From Streptomyces sp. NBC_01275 (lineage in GTDB: Bacteria; Actinomycetota; Actinomycetes; Streptomycetales; Streptomycetaceae): 64,000 nucleotides of DNA. The notes beneath the pieces are model-generated. The model was given only the letters and a program-made list of their open reading frames with translations, did no database searches and had not been told where the DNA came from. This document shows, piece after piece, positions 54,935 through 64,000 of this stretch (positions within the stretch are counted from its first letter, which is position 1; every line of letters begins with the position of its first letter). Made by a program: the position numbers and the translations under genes. The stretch spans positions 7,192,001 through 7,256,000 of the forward strand of contig NZ_JAPEOZ010000001.1 in NCBI RefSeq assembly GCF_026340655.1. Direction: 5' to 3'.

Positions 54935-54966
54935 TTCCTCGTTCGACGTTGTGGAGTCACCCCGCC

Positions 54967-56406
54967 ATGCAGGCAGAACCGAAGAAATCGCAGGCGGAGT
55001 CAGAGGCGTCAGCGGTGACAGAGGCATCGGAGGCGTCAGGGGCGTCAGCGGTGTCGGAGGCGTCGAAGGCGTCGGAGTCGTCTGCGCCGCAGGCGGTGTC
55101 GCTCGTCGGCGAGGAGTACGAGGTCGAGATCGGGCCCGTCGCCCACGGCGGCCACTGCATCGCCCGTACCGACGCGGGCCAGGTCCTGTTCGTCCGGCAC
55201 ACGCTGCCCGGCGAGCGGGTCGTGGCCCGGGTGACCGACGGCGAGGAAGGGGCCCGGTTCCTGCGCGCGGACGCGGTGCGGGTGCTGGAGGCGTCCAAGG
55301 ACCGGGTGGAGGCGCCCTGCCCGTACGCCGGCCCCGGCCGCTGCGGCGGCTGCGACTGGCAGCACGCCAAGCCGGGCGCCCAGCGCCGGCTCAAGGGCGA
55401 GGTGATCGCCGAGCAGCTCCAGCGGCTCGCGGGCCTCACGCCCGAGGAGGCCGGCTGGGACGGCACCGTGATGCCGGCCGAGGGCGACAAGCTGCCCGCG
55501 GGCCAGGTACCGCAGTGGCGCACCCGCGTGCAGTACGCGGTGGACGCCGACGGCAACGCCGGACTGCGCCGCCACCGCTCCCACGAGGTCGAGCCGATCG
55601 AGCACTGCATGATCGCCGCGCCCGGCGTCAGCGAACTCGGCATCGAGGACCGCGACTGGTCCGGCATGGCCTCGGTGGACGCGATCGCGGCGACCGGTTC
55701 CCAGGACCGTATGGTGATCCTGGAGCCGAGGCCCGGCGCCCGCCTCCCGCTCGTCGAGCTCGACAGGCCCGTCTCCGTCATGCGCGTCGAGGAGCACGAC
55801 GGCGGCATCCACCGCGTCCACGGCCGTGCGTTCGTGCGCGAGCGCGCCGACGGCCGCACCTACCGCGTCGGCAGCGGCGGCTTCTGGCAGGTCCACCCGC
55901 AGGCCGCCGACACCCTGGTCAAGGCCGTCATGCAGGGCCTGATGCCGCGCAAGGGCGAGATGGCGCTCGACCTGTACTGCGGCGTCGGCCTTTTCGCGGG
56001 CGCCCTCGCGGACCGCCTCGGCGAGAAGGGCGCGGTGCTCGGCATCGAGTCCGGCAAGCGCGCGGTCGAGGACGCCCGGCACAACCTCGCGGCCTTCGAC
56101 CGCGTCCGCATCGAGCAGGGCAAGGTCGAGTCGATCCTCCCGCGCACCGGCATCACCGAGGTCGACCTGATCGTCCTCGACCCGCCCCGCGCGGGCGCCG
56201 GCAAGAAGACCGTCGAGCATCTGTCGTCGCTGGGGGCGCGGAGGATCGCGTACGTGGCCTGCGACCCGGCCGCGTTGGCCCGGGATCTGGGGTACTTCCG
56301 GGACGGGGGGTATCGGGTGCGGACTTTGCGGGCGTTCGATCTGTTTCCGATGACGCATCATGTGGAGTGCGTGGCGGTGCTGGAGCCTGCGGCGAAGGGT
56401 GCCTGA
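54967..56406 (+). CDS. TrmA/RumA-type RNA (uracil-5-)methyltransferase
   Basis: 479 residues. A Ser/Ala/Glu repeat (SEASAVTEASEASGASAVSE) precedes a TRAM domain (about 45-110, EVEIGPVAHGGHCIARTDAGQVLFVRHTLPGERV). The iron-sulfur cysteines C118, C126 and C129 (CPYAGPGRCGGCDWQH) are present. The SAM fold has LDLYCGVGLFAGALA, and the catalytic nucleophile Cys is in YVACDPAALARDL. It should methylate C5 of a uridine in 23S rRNA or tRNA. The N-terminal repeat is encoded by tandem-like 9-12 bp units. From memory this gene lies beyond the red cluster in S. coelicolor; no red genes are present here. Confidence 0.92.
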   Translation: MQAEPKKSQAESEASAVTEASEASGASAVSEASKASESSAPQAVSLVGEEYEVEIGPVAHGGHCIARTDAGQVLFVRHTLPGERVVARVTDGEEGARFLRADAVRVLEASKDRVEAPCPYAGPGRCGGCDWQHAKPGAQRRLKGEVIAEQLQRLAGLTPEEAGWDGTVMPAEGDKLPAGQVPQWRTRVQYAVDADGNAGLRRHRSHEVEPIEHCMIAAPGVSELGIEDRDWSGMASVDAIAATGSQDRMVILEPRPGARLPLVELDRPVSVMRVEEHDGGIHRVHGRAFVRERADGRTYRVGSGGFWQVHPQAADTLVKAVMQGLMPRKGEMALDLYCGVGLFAGALADRLGEKGAVLGIESGKRAVEDARHNLAAFDRVRIEQGKVESILPRTGITEVDLIVLDPPRAGAGKKTVEHLSSLGARRIAYVACDPAALARDLGYFRDGGYRVRTLRAFDLFPMTHHVECVAVLEPAAKGA

Positions 56407-56579
56407 CCGGCTGTTCTCCCCTCAAGAGCCGAGTCCTCCGTCAGGCGCGGGTCAGCTCCAGGAGGACCTGGAGCAATGGTCGGGTGACGCTCGTTCGACG
56501 CTCCGGCCATCCTGATCCGCGTGCGAATGAATCGTCTTGGCCCTGCTCATCGCCTGGTACTCCGCACCGCGTCCGCGAG

Positions 56580-56968
56580 TCAGCCCCAGCTGTTCTTGGG
56601 CAGGAGGCTTCGCGCTTCCGCGTAGCCGGCCTCGTCCGCGCGGTGTACGAGGGTGTCCGGCGCCCGGTGACGCAGTTCGGCGGGGAGGCCCTTGGTGCCC
56701 GCGATGTAGCAGAGCCCGACGGTGTACTCCGTGTAGGTGAAGGCGGGCCGCTCGTAGTCGACCTTGGATTCCCGGGCGATGCGTTGCAGGTGTCATGCCA
56801 AGGGCCTTCGGCCTGCACCACGAACGATGCCGCTGCCAGCGCCGAACCGCCGCGGATCACGCATGCCTGCAGGCCGCTGATGCGCCAGTTGTCGCCGAGC
56901 GAGTCGTCGGCGAGGGCAGGGCTCTCGCTGCGTACGGCCGTCAGACGCCTCCGAGGAACCCTGCCCAC
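56580..56968 (-). pseudogene. Frameshifted gene remnant next to the XRE-DUF397 pair
   Basis: Two protein-like halves sit in different frames. The upstream half reads LADDSLGDNWRISGLQACV, continuing to FVVQAEGPWHD (down to 56792); the downstream half reads LQRIARESKVDYERPAFTYT, continuing to ARSLLPKNSWG and a TGA at 56580-56582. Adding one base at 56790-56791 (ACC TGC to AC[C] CTG) restores a continuous frame, so a single-base deletion is likely. Whether it is a true pseudogene or a sequence error cannot be told here. The start codon is unclear; the frame runs into the DUF397 gene (GTG 56968). No family is recognised. Confidence 0.6.
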
Positions 56969-57138
56969 GCCTCACGCGACACACGGACGACCGGCCCGGC
57001 CGCGGCTTTGGAGTCCCGGACGTGCACAACTCCCGTATCGGTCGCGATCTCTATGCACTGACCGCCCTCGGCTCCGCTGTAGCTGCTCTTGAACCAGGTG
57101 AGGCCGGATGCAACGGTCGAGGACTCAGCGTTGTTCAT
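56941..57138 (-). CDS. DUF397 domain protein
   Basis: 65 residues. LTWFKSSYSGAEGGQCIEIA and VHVRDSK....PVVRVSREAWAGFL form the DUF397 signature. Genes of this type are present in dozens of copies in Streptomyces, nearly always next to an XRE regulator, and act with it in controlling development (as with WhiJ and its partner). Its ATG overlaps the XRE stop (atga). Confidence 0.95.
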   Translation of the reverse strand: MNNAESSTVASGLTWFKSSYSGAEGGQCIEIATDTGVVHVRDSKAAAGPVVRVSREAWAGFLGGV

Positions 57139-58028
57139 AGCTCTCCCAGCAACCCTTCGAGGAAGTCTGTTGACTCTCGCGCGTTGAGAGCCTCGCCTCG
57201 GATGATTCCATAGCGGGCGGCGGCCAGCACTGTCTGTTCCGGGTCGGTCTCAAGGGCGCTGGTGCCCTGTGCTTCGGCGTACACGAACTTCTTGCCGTCC
57301 TTGCGGGTGACGACTGTGAACGGCCCGTCCACGCCCGCGCTTTCCTCGCAGTCGAGCGGCATCACCTGAATCTCGACGTTACGCTTCTGGCCGACCAGGA
57401 GGATGTGCTCCAACTGCCCCCGATGCACGTCCTTTCCGCCGTACTTGCGTCGCAGCACCGACTCGTCCAACACGAAACTCAGCAGGGGCGCGGGCCGCCG
57501 TTCGAAGATCTGTTGCCGGGTCAGTCGTGCGGTCACGCGCTGTTCGATGGTCTCGGAGTTGAGGGGCGGGCGCCGCATGCCGAGCAACGCCCTCATGTAC
57601 TCCTCGGTCTGGAGGAGGCCATTGACCACAAGCGTGTCGTACATGAGCAGCTCGATGGCCTTCTTCTCCAGGGCCGCCATCCCTTGGAAGAACACCGGAT
57701 ACTGAGCCCGCTCCACCTGCTCCGTCCACAGGGTCAGCAGCCCGCCGGCCTCCAGCACCTTGTCCGCCTGCTCGATGGTCCTCGCCGACGGGATCCTCCG
57801 GCCCTGCTCGAACGACGCGACAGTGGAGGCCGAATACCCCAACTGTCGGCCGAACTCGTCGCGTTCCATCCCCGCCCGTACGCGCAGCGTCTTCATGCTC
57901 TGCCCGAACGCCGTGACCACGCCCTGCCCGGCCTTGTCCGCCGCTCCTTGCCCTCCGGTGTCGTCGTCGTTCTCCCAGCTGTCGCCGAAACTCAACTCCA
58001 CCGCGTTCGCGTCCGCGCCGTTGGTCAC
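57135..58028 (-). CDS. XRE-family regulator with DUF5753 (WhiJ-like)
   Basis: 297 residues from GTG 58028, with AGGGAGG upstream. An N-terminal acidic stretch of about 45 residues precedes the HTH (MKTLRVRAGMERDEFGRQLGYSASTVASFEQGRRIP) and the DUF5753 ligand-like domain (EKKAIELLMYDTLVVNGLLQTEEYMRALL...IEQRVTARLTRQQIFERRPAPLLSFVLDESVLRR). It resembles WhiJ and AbaA-type DNA-binding proteins that act with DUF397 partners in aerial growth and antibiotic control. It is coupled to DUF397 and divergent from an anti-sigma-like ATPase gene, the usual three-gene module. Confidence 0.92.
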   Translation of the reverse strand: MTNGADANAVELSFGDSWENDDDTGGQGAADKAGQGVVTAFGQSMKTLRVRAGMERDEFGRQLGYSASTVASFEQGRRIPSARTIEQADKVLEAGGLLTLWTEQVERAQYPVFFQGMAALEKKAIELLMYDTLVVNGLLQTEEYMRALLGMRRPPLNSETIEQRVTARLTRQQIFERRPAPLLSFVLDESVLRRKYGGKDVHRGQLEHILLVGQKRNVEIQVMPLDCEESAGVDGPFTVVTRKDGKKFVYAEAQGTSALETDPEQTVLAAARYGIIRGEALNARESTDFLEGLLGEL

Positions 58029-58173
58029 CGCTACCGCCTCCCTGGCCCAACGCCCACGAGGGAGCGTCGTCACGCCGTGTGTCTCGTACTCGTACCGACA
58101 CCTCGCGTACAACCGGTCCGCGTCGGTGCGTCACCACTGGTCACGCTACGCGACCGACGTCACCGTTGGAGGC

Positions 58174-58683
58174 ATGACGAGCAAGCCCGGCGACGCCAGC
58201 CGCGTCGCCCAACCCGCCCGCCCCACCGGCTACTTGATCACCCCCTGCGCTCTGCTCGATCACACCTTCGAGATGCGCTTCACCTCGACACCGCGCGGTG
58301 CCCGCCTCGCTCGGCGACTGGCCGCGCACCGGCTGGACGCCTGGGGGATCCCGTACGACACGTATGCGCACGACGGGATCGTGCTGGTCCTCGCCGAGTT
58401 GGCATCCAACGCCGTACGACACGGCCATGTCCCCGGCCGGGACTTCCATCTGCGTCTGCAAGTGATGGCACACTCGCGGACCGTCCGGATCGAGGTCGCG
58501 GACACCCGTGCCGAACGATTGCCGCCCCGCCCGGACGCCCTCCGCCTCCCGGACGCCGAGGACTCGGGCGGCCGGGGACTCCTCCTCGTCGCCGGGCTCG
58601 CCGCCCGCTGGGACTGGCACCTCCGGTCCGACGGTCCGGGCAAGACGGTGTGGGCCGAATGCGCGCTCACGCCTCCCAAGTGA
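58174..58683 (+). CDS. Anti-sigma-factor-like ATP-binding protein
   Basis: 169 residues, ATG preceded by GGAGG. It has a GHKL ATPase of the HATPase_c_2/RsbW type: VLAELASNAVRHGHVPG (N box), RIEVADTRAERLPPRPD (D-box) and DSGGRGLLLVAGLAARWDW (G box). No membrane or dimerisation domain. Proteins of this kind often pair with XRE/DUF397 modules in Streptomyces. A sigma or anti-sigma partner is not encoded nearby. Transcription ends at a 15-bp perfect hairpin at 58786-58827. Confidence 0.9.
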   Translation: MTSKPGDASRVAQPARPTGYLITPCALLDHTFEMRFTSTPRGARLARRLAAHRLDAWGIPYDTYAHDGIVLVLAELASNAVRHGHVPGRDFHLRLQVMAHSRTVRIEVADTRAERLPPRPDALRLPDAEDSGGRGLLLVAGLAARWDWHLRSDGPGKTVWAECALTPPK

Positions 58684-58725
58684 CCGATCTGCTGCGGTCT
58701 GTCCGCCGTACGGCGGCGAGACGGC

Positions 58726-58758
58726 AGTCGTGCGGAAGTCGTGCGGGAGTCGTGCGGT
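58726..58758. repeat. Three 11-bp tandem repeats
   Basis: AGTCGTGCGGA, AGTCGTGCGGG and AGTCGTGCGGT follow one another exactly (58726-58736, 58737-58747, 58748-58758) downstream of the ATPase gene. Confidence 0.8.
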
Positions 58759-58785
58759 CACCGAGAGGCGTGCAGGCGAGCGGAC

Positions 58786-58827
58786 AACGACGTGCAGGCC
58801 GACCCGAAGGCCGGCCTGCACGTCGTT
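58786..58827. terminator. Bidirectional terminator before katG
   Basis: AACGACGTGCAGGCC (58786-58800) pairs perfectly with GGCCTGCACGTCGTT (58813-58827) around a 12-base loop. It lies between convergent genes. Confidence 0.85.
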
Positions 58828-58910
58828 CCTATGTCGGACGGTGGTCCGTCAGACGTCGGTCTGTCAGGTGTTGGTCTGTCAGGCGTTCGCCGGATCAGAC
58901 GTTCGCCGGA

Positions 58911-61148
<2,238 letters not shown>

Positions 61149-61604
61149 TCAGAGTGCTGAACTGGCTGAACTGGGGGCGGTGGAAGAACAGTCGGGGCAC
61201 AGGCCCCAGTAGATGACCTCGGCCTCGTCGATCGAGAAGCCGCGGTCGTCGGAGGCGGTCAGGCACGGGGCATGGCCGACCGCGCAGTCGACGTCGACGA
61301 CGGCGCCGCAGGACCGGCAGACGAGGTGGTGGTGGTTGTCGCCGACCCGTCCCTCGTACAGGGCCGGGCTGCCCGGCGGCTCGAGCCGGCGGACGAGTCC
61401 CGCCGACGCGAGCGCGTGGAGGGCCTCGTACACGGCCTGGAGGGAAATGTGGCCCACGCGGTCACGCACCCCGGCGGCGATCGCCTCGACGCCGAGGTGG
61501 TCGCCTTCCCGGACGGTCTGGAGCAGCGCGACGCGTGCGGCCGTCACCCGCAGGCCGGCACCGCGCAGCTCTTCGGCGGTGGTCGGGGGCTGCGGTGAAG
61601 TCAT
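61149..61604 (-). CDS. furA: FurA-type redox/metal-sensing repressor of katG
   Basis: 151 residues. The winged HTH has LRVTAARVALLQTV and ISLQAVYEALHALASAGLVRRLEP; the metal domain has HHHLVCRSCGAVVDVDC and CPDC, so four zinc cysteines are present. FurA proteins repress the katG operon and are inactivated by peroxide. A consensus-like promoter places the transcription start at the A of the ATG (-10 TAGGTT at 61616-61611, -35 TTGAAC 18 bp before), so the mRNA is probably leaderless, as reported for furA in other actinobacteria. Confidence 0.95.
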   Translation of the reverse strand: MTSPQPPTTAEELRGAGLRVTAARVALLQTVREGDHLGVEAIAAGVRDRVGHISLQAVYEALHALASAGLVRRLEPPGSPALYEGRVGDNHHHLVCRSCGAVVDVDCAVGHAPCLTASDDRGFSIDEAEVIYWGLCPDCSSTAPSSASSAL

Positions 61605-61610
61605 GCGGCA

Positions 61611-61640
61611 AACCTACCGGCATAAACACGAAGAGTTCAA
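61611..61640 (-). promoter_or_regulatory. furA-katG promoter (leaderless type) and likely FurA operator
   Basis: On the minus strand TTGAAC (61640-61635) is followed after 18 bp by TAGGTT (61616-61611), and the furA ATG begins six bases later at 61604. The spacer CTCTTCGTGTTTATG is A/T-rich, unlike flanking DNA, as expected of a FurA operator in this place. Confidence 0.65.
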
Positions 61641-61965
61641 GAAAACGAGTCAGCCAAGTTCTGTGTGTCGCGTGTGTCGCGTTACGGTAGGTTTCGCGCC
61701 GTCGTCATCCCGCTATGGCCCTGCTGTGGAGGGGCGTGCAGACGCGTGCATGGGCGTGCAGAGGCGCGTGGAGGCGTGTGGAGAACGGGGGGCTCGGCCG
61801 GGAGATGCGCGTGATGCCCATGGTGGGCCCGGGAGGCGTCCCGGCGGGCCCGGCTCACCGGACCTGGCTCAAAGAAGCGGCGAGGGATCTTCGGCCCGGA
61901 GGGGCCCGCGCCTCCGTGCCAGAATGGGCGCGCCGCCCGTCCGCACGACTCCCCGAGGTTCTTCC
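61641..61965. other. Intergenic region between furA and the TetR gene
   Basis: It holds the direct repeat TGTGTCGCG (twice near 61664-61681) and a run of GCGTG(C/G)A(G)-type repeats at about 61733-61785. The start of the TetR gene is preceded by CGAGG. I see no other gene. Confidence 0.45.
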
Positions 61966-62625
61966 GTGACGAAGCCCCTGGCCCGCGAGCCGCAGCGACG
62001 CAATTCGCGGTCCAACCGGGCGCGCATTCTGGCCACGGCCCGCCGTGAGCTCGGCCGGAACCCGGACGTCACCCTGGAGGAGCTGGCGCGCGCCTCCGGC
62101 GTCGTACGGCGCACTCTTTTCGGGCACTTTCCCGGGCGGCCCGCGCTGCTGGAGGCGCTGGCCGATGAGGCCTCCGAAGCGCTGCGCGGCGCGCTGGCCG
62201 CCGCCGAGGAGTCGGCGGAGCCGGAGGAGTCGGCCGAACGGGCCTTCGCGCGCTATATGTTCTCGACCTGGCCGGTGGGCGACCGTTACCGGCTGCTCCT
62301 GGCGCTGGCCCGGCGCGATCTGGGGATGGAGCGGGTCGCCGAGGTCCTGGCGCCGGCCCGCGCCGTGGTCGCGGCCCTCCTGGAGCGGGGGCAGCGGGAC
62401 GGCGTCTTCCATGCGTATCTGCCGCCCGCCGTGCTGAGCGCCGGGCTGGAGGCGATGACGGTGGCGCTGCTGGAGGAGGTCAACGCCGGGGCGCTGGAGG
62501 ACGACGGCACCCGGACGACCGTCGCCGCGCTCATCGCGGCCGGGGTGCCGCAGGCGCGGGCGCGTCTCGTCGTGGACGAGGTCGCGGCCCAGACGGCCGC
62601 CCACCCCGAGCCCGGCGACGACTGA
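61966..62625 (+). CDS. TetR-family regulator
   Basis: 219 residues from GTG 61966. The N-terminal HTH reads RARILATARRELGRNPDVTLEELARASGVVRRTLFGHFPGRPALLEAL. The C-terminal ligand domain is helical and rich in Ala/Glu. It lies 298 bp upstream of an MFS drug-efflux gene on the same strand, whose promoter carries two matching imperfect palindromes; it is the natural candidate to repress it. The ligand is unknown. Confidence 0.92.
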   Translation: MTKPLAREPQRRNSRSNRARILATARRELGRNPDVTLEELARASGVVRRTLFGHFPGRPALLEALADEASEALRGALAAAEESAEPEESAERAFARYMFSTWPVGDRYRLLLALARRDLGMERVAEVLAPARAVVAALLERGQRDGVFHAYLPPAVLSAGLEAMTVALLEEVNAGALEDDGTRTTVAALIAAGVPQARARLVVDEVAAQTAAHPEPGDD

Positions 62626-62689
62626 CTCAACCGGCGTACCGCCCCCAATCCCCTCCGTGTGGCGACCAGGCCGACGGAGGGTTTCGCAT

Positions 62690-62729
62690 GCTCCGGTGCT
62701 CCGGTGCTCCGGTGCTCCGGTGCTCCGGT
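62690..62729. repeat. Five exact 8-bp tandem repeats (GCTCCGGT)
   Basis: GCTCCGGT is repeated five times without error between the TetR and MFS genes. Such exact short arrays can change length by slippage. Confidence 0.85.
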
Positions 62730-62853
62730 TTCGCGCGCTCCTGGTTCGCCTGCTGCGGACTCCACCCGCTGAGGGCTTCTCCCGCCGCGCATGCGCCTCC
62801 CATGCGCTCCACCTTCCGCGCTACGACGGTCGCCCCTGCGTAGGGCGAGTTAT

Positions 62854-62898
62854 TTGCACACTGGTGAGCAATAAATTAAGCTGCACATCGGTGAGCAA
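62854..62898 (+). promoter_or_regulatory. Two operator-like imperfect palindromes before the MFS gene
   Basis: TTGCACACTGGTGAGCAA (62854-62871) is a near-perfect palindrome (TTGCaCAC/GTGaGCAA). CTGCACATCGGTGAGCAA (62881-62898) is its copy, starting 27 bp later. The surrounding DNA is A/T-rich (ATAAATTAAG), as at a promoter, and the first site includes TTGCAC, a possible -35. The TetR-family protein encoded upstream is the likely binder. Confidence 0.7.
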
Positions 62899-62923
62899 TT
62901 AACTCGTCTTCTGGAGATCCCCC

Positions 62924-64000
62924 ATGCCTCTCCTCGTCAGCACACCCGTCGACAAGGCGACCGGGCCGTACGCCCGGCGCTGGTGGGCGCTGATCGTCCT
63001 GTGCCTGAGTCTGCTGATCGTCGTCATGGCGAACACGTCGCTGATCGTGGCCGCGCCGGACATGACCACGGACCTCGGCCTCAGCAGCAGCGACCTCCAG
63101 TGGGTCATCGACGGCTACACCGTCCCGTACGCGGCGCTGATGCTCGTCCTGGGCTCCATCGGCGACAAGTACAGCCGCAGGGGCGCGCTGATCGCCGGTC
63201 TGGTGGTCTTCGCGGGCGGTTCGGTGATGGGCAGCCTGGTCGACCGGACGGAGCTGGTCATCACGGCCCGCGCGATCATGGGGATCGGGGCGGCCGTGGT
63301 CATGCCGGCCACGCTGTCCCTGCTGGTGGCGATCTTCCCGAAGCGCGAGCGGGCCCGGGCCATCACGGCCTGGACGGCCACCTCGGGGCTGGCCATCGCC
63401 GTCGGCCCGCTGGTCGCCGGGTGGCTGCTCCAGGACCATGCCTGGGGCTCGACGTTCCTGATCAACGTTCCCATCGCCGTCGTCGCCGTCATAGGCGCGC
63501 TCGTCCTGGTCCCGCCGTCCAAGGCGGCCGGCATGGGCCGTATCGACTACGTCGGCGGTCTGCTCTCGATCGTCTCCGTCGGCTCGCTCGTCTACGCGAC
63601 CATCGAGGGCCCGCACTTCGGCTGGGGCGCGGGACCGATCGCCGCGGCCGTGGTCGCCGGGGTGAGCCTGGTCGCCTTCGTGGCCTGGGAGCTGCGCCAC
63701 CCGCACCCCATGCTGGACGTGCGCAGGTTCCGGCTGCGGCCCTTCAGCGGCTCGATGCTCGCGGTGCTGTTCTTCTTCTTCGGCACCTTCGGCGCGATCT
63801 ACTACTCGACCCAGTTCCTCCAGTTCGTCCTCGGCTACGACGCGCTGGAGACGGGCGTACGACTGCTGCCGCTGGCCGGCGCCGTGTTCGTCGGCGCCGC
63901 GGTGACCGGCCGTATGACCCCGAAGCTGGGCATGAAGGCGATGATCGTCACCGGCATGGCCGTCGGCACCGCGGCCGTCTTCCTGCTCACGCGGATCGAG
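62924..64000 (+). CDS. MFS drug-efflux transporter, DHA2 (EmrB/QacA) type, partial
   Basis: 359 codons are visible and the gene runs off the window. ATG 62924 has CTGGAGATC upstream. Helices of a 14-segment transporter are clear: WWALIVLCLSLLIVVMANTSLIVAAPDM, WVIDGYTVPYAALMLVLGSIGDKYSRRGALI (motif A, loop 2-3), RAIMGIGAAVVMPATLSLL and ITAWTATSGLAIAVGPLVAGWLL (motif C). It would expel cationic or amphipathic compounds using the proton gradient. It is preceded by two operator-like sites and a TetR gene. Confidence 0.93.
   Translation, partial: MPLLVSTPVDKATGPYARRWWALIVLCLSLLIVVMANTSLIVAAPDMTTDLGLSSSDLQWVIDGYTVPYAALMLVLGSIGDKYSRRGALIAGLVVFAGGSVMGSLVDRTELVITARAIMGIGAAVVMPATLSLLVAIFPKRERARAITAWTATSGLAIAVGPLVAGWLLQDHAWGSTFLINVPIAVVAVIGALVLVPPSKAAGMGRIDYVGGLLSIVSVGSLVYATIEGPHFGWGAGPIAAAVVAGVSLVAFVAWELRHPHPMLDVRRFRLRPFSGSMLAVLFFFFGTFGAIYYSTQFLQFVLGYDALETGVRLLPLAGAVFVGAAVTGRMTPKLGMKAMIVTGMAVGTAAVFLLTRIE

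Noticed and set aside
56441..56579. Possible IS or phage remnant downstream of the frameshifted gene
   Set aside because: No inverted repeats, target duplication or transposase motif could be seen.

Overview
The window is a 64-kb piece of chromosome from a Streptomyces (very high GC, strong G/C third-position bias, frequent GTG starts, gtga/atga translational overlaps, and genus-specific genes such as sepH, cutRS, an XRE-DUF397 pair and an N-terminal-GNAT PatA-type acetyltransferase). The gene order resembles, from memory, the conserved core of the S. coelicolor chromosome around SCO5822-SCO5901 (parE to an RNA methyltransferase). Almost everything is housekeeping or regulatory. I see no CRISPR array, prophage, complete IS element, rRNA or tRNA gene.

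Layout. 1-209 is the 3' end of a type II topoisomerase B subunit (parE-like); its A-subunit partner (parC-like) lies about 17 kb away on the other strand (17348-19822). Between them are: a NarL-type two-component pair behind a small membrane protein (964-3337); a DUF485/acetate-permease-like symporter pair (3418-5567); two paralogous CitB/DcuR-type response regulators, only one with a kinase, flanking an NMT1-type ABC importer operon (5703-11939); a sucrase/ferredoxin-like protein with a probable DmdR/IdeR iron box on its start (12113-13157); an HTH-citrate synthase fusion; two small Streptomyces-type proteins; and a CobW-family GTPase.

19.8-33 kb: an M16 peptidase pair, an M23 cell-wall peptidase behind a clear c-di-AMP (ydaO) riboswitch, a GntR regulator, HPr (ptsH), a PatA-type lysine acetyltransferase, DUF5998, a phosphodiesterase, thymidine kinase, a VOC protein and a rhodanese. 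33-46 kb: sepH (cell division), a sugar/alditol-type FAD oxidase, an MFS exporter divergent from ferrochelatase hemH across a palindromic iron-box-like site, an inositol-phosphatase-like enzyme, cutRS, DUF4193, an EcsC-like protein, DUF3093, a PaaI thioesterase, dut and DUF3710.

46-55 kb is a potassium-related block: KdpD/KdpE (no kdpFABC nearby), an OB-fold protein, DUF3159, two TrkA/RCK proteins, a 31-residue membrane peptide and a KimA-like K+ transporter. KimA and the ydaO riboswitch are both c-di-AMP targets in other bacteria, so K+ and cell-wall control by c-di-AMP may be a shared theme. 55-64 kb: a TrmA/RumA-type RNA methyltransferase, a probable frameshifted gene, a WhiJ-like XRE/DUF397/ATPase module, the furA-katG oxidative-stress operon with an apparently leaderless promoter, and a TetR/MFS efflux pair with two matching operator-like sites, cut off by the window end.

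No wholly new system is obvious. The most interesting items are the 31-aa membrane peptide plus a four-fold TTGAC array in front of the trkA genes, the duplicated orphan CitB regulator, the two iron-box-like sites, the paired operators before the terminal MFS gene, and many intergenic tandem repeats between convergent genes.
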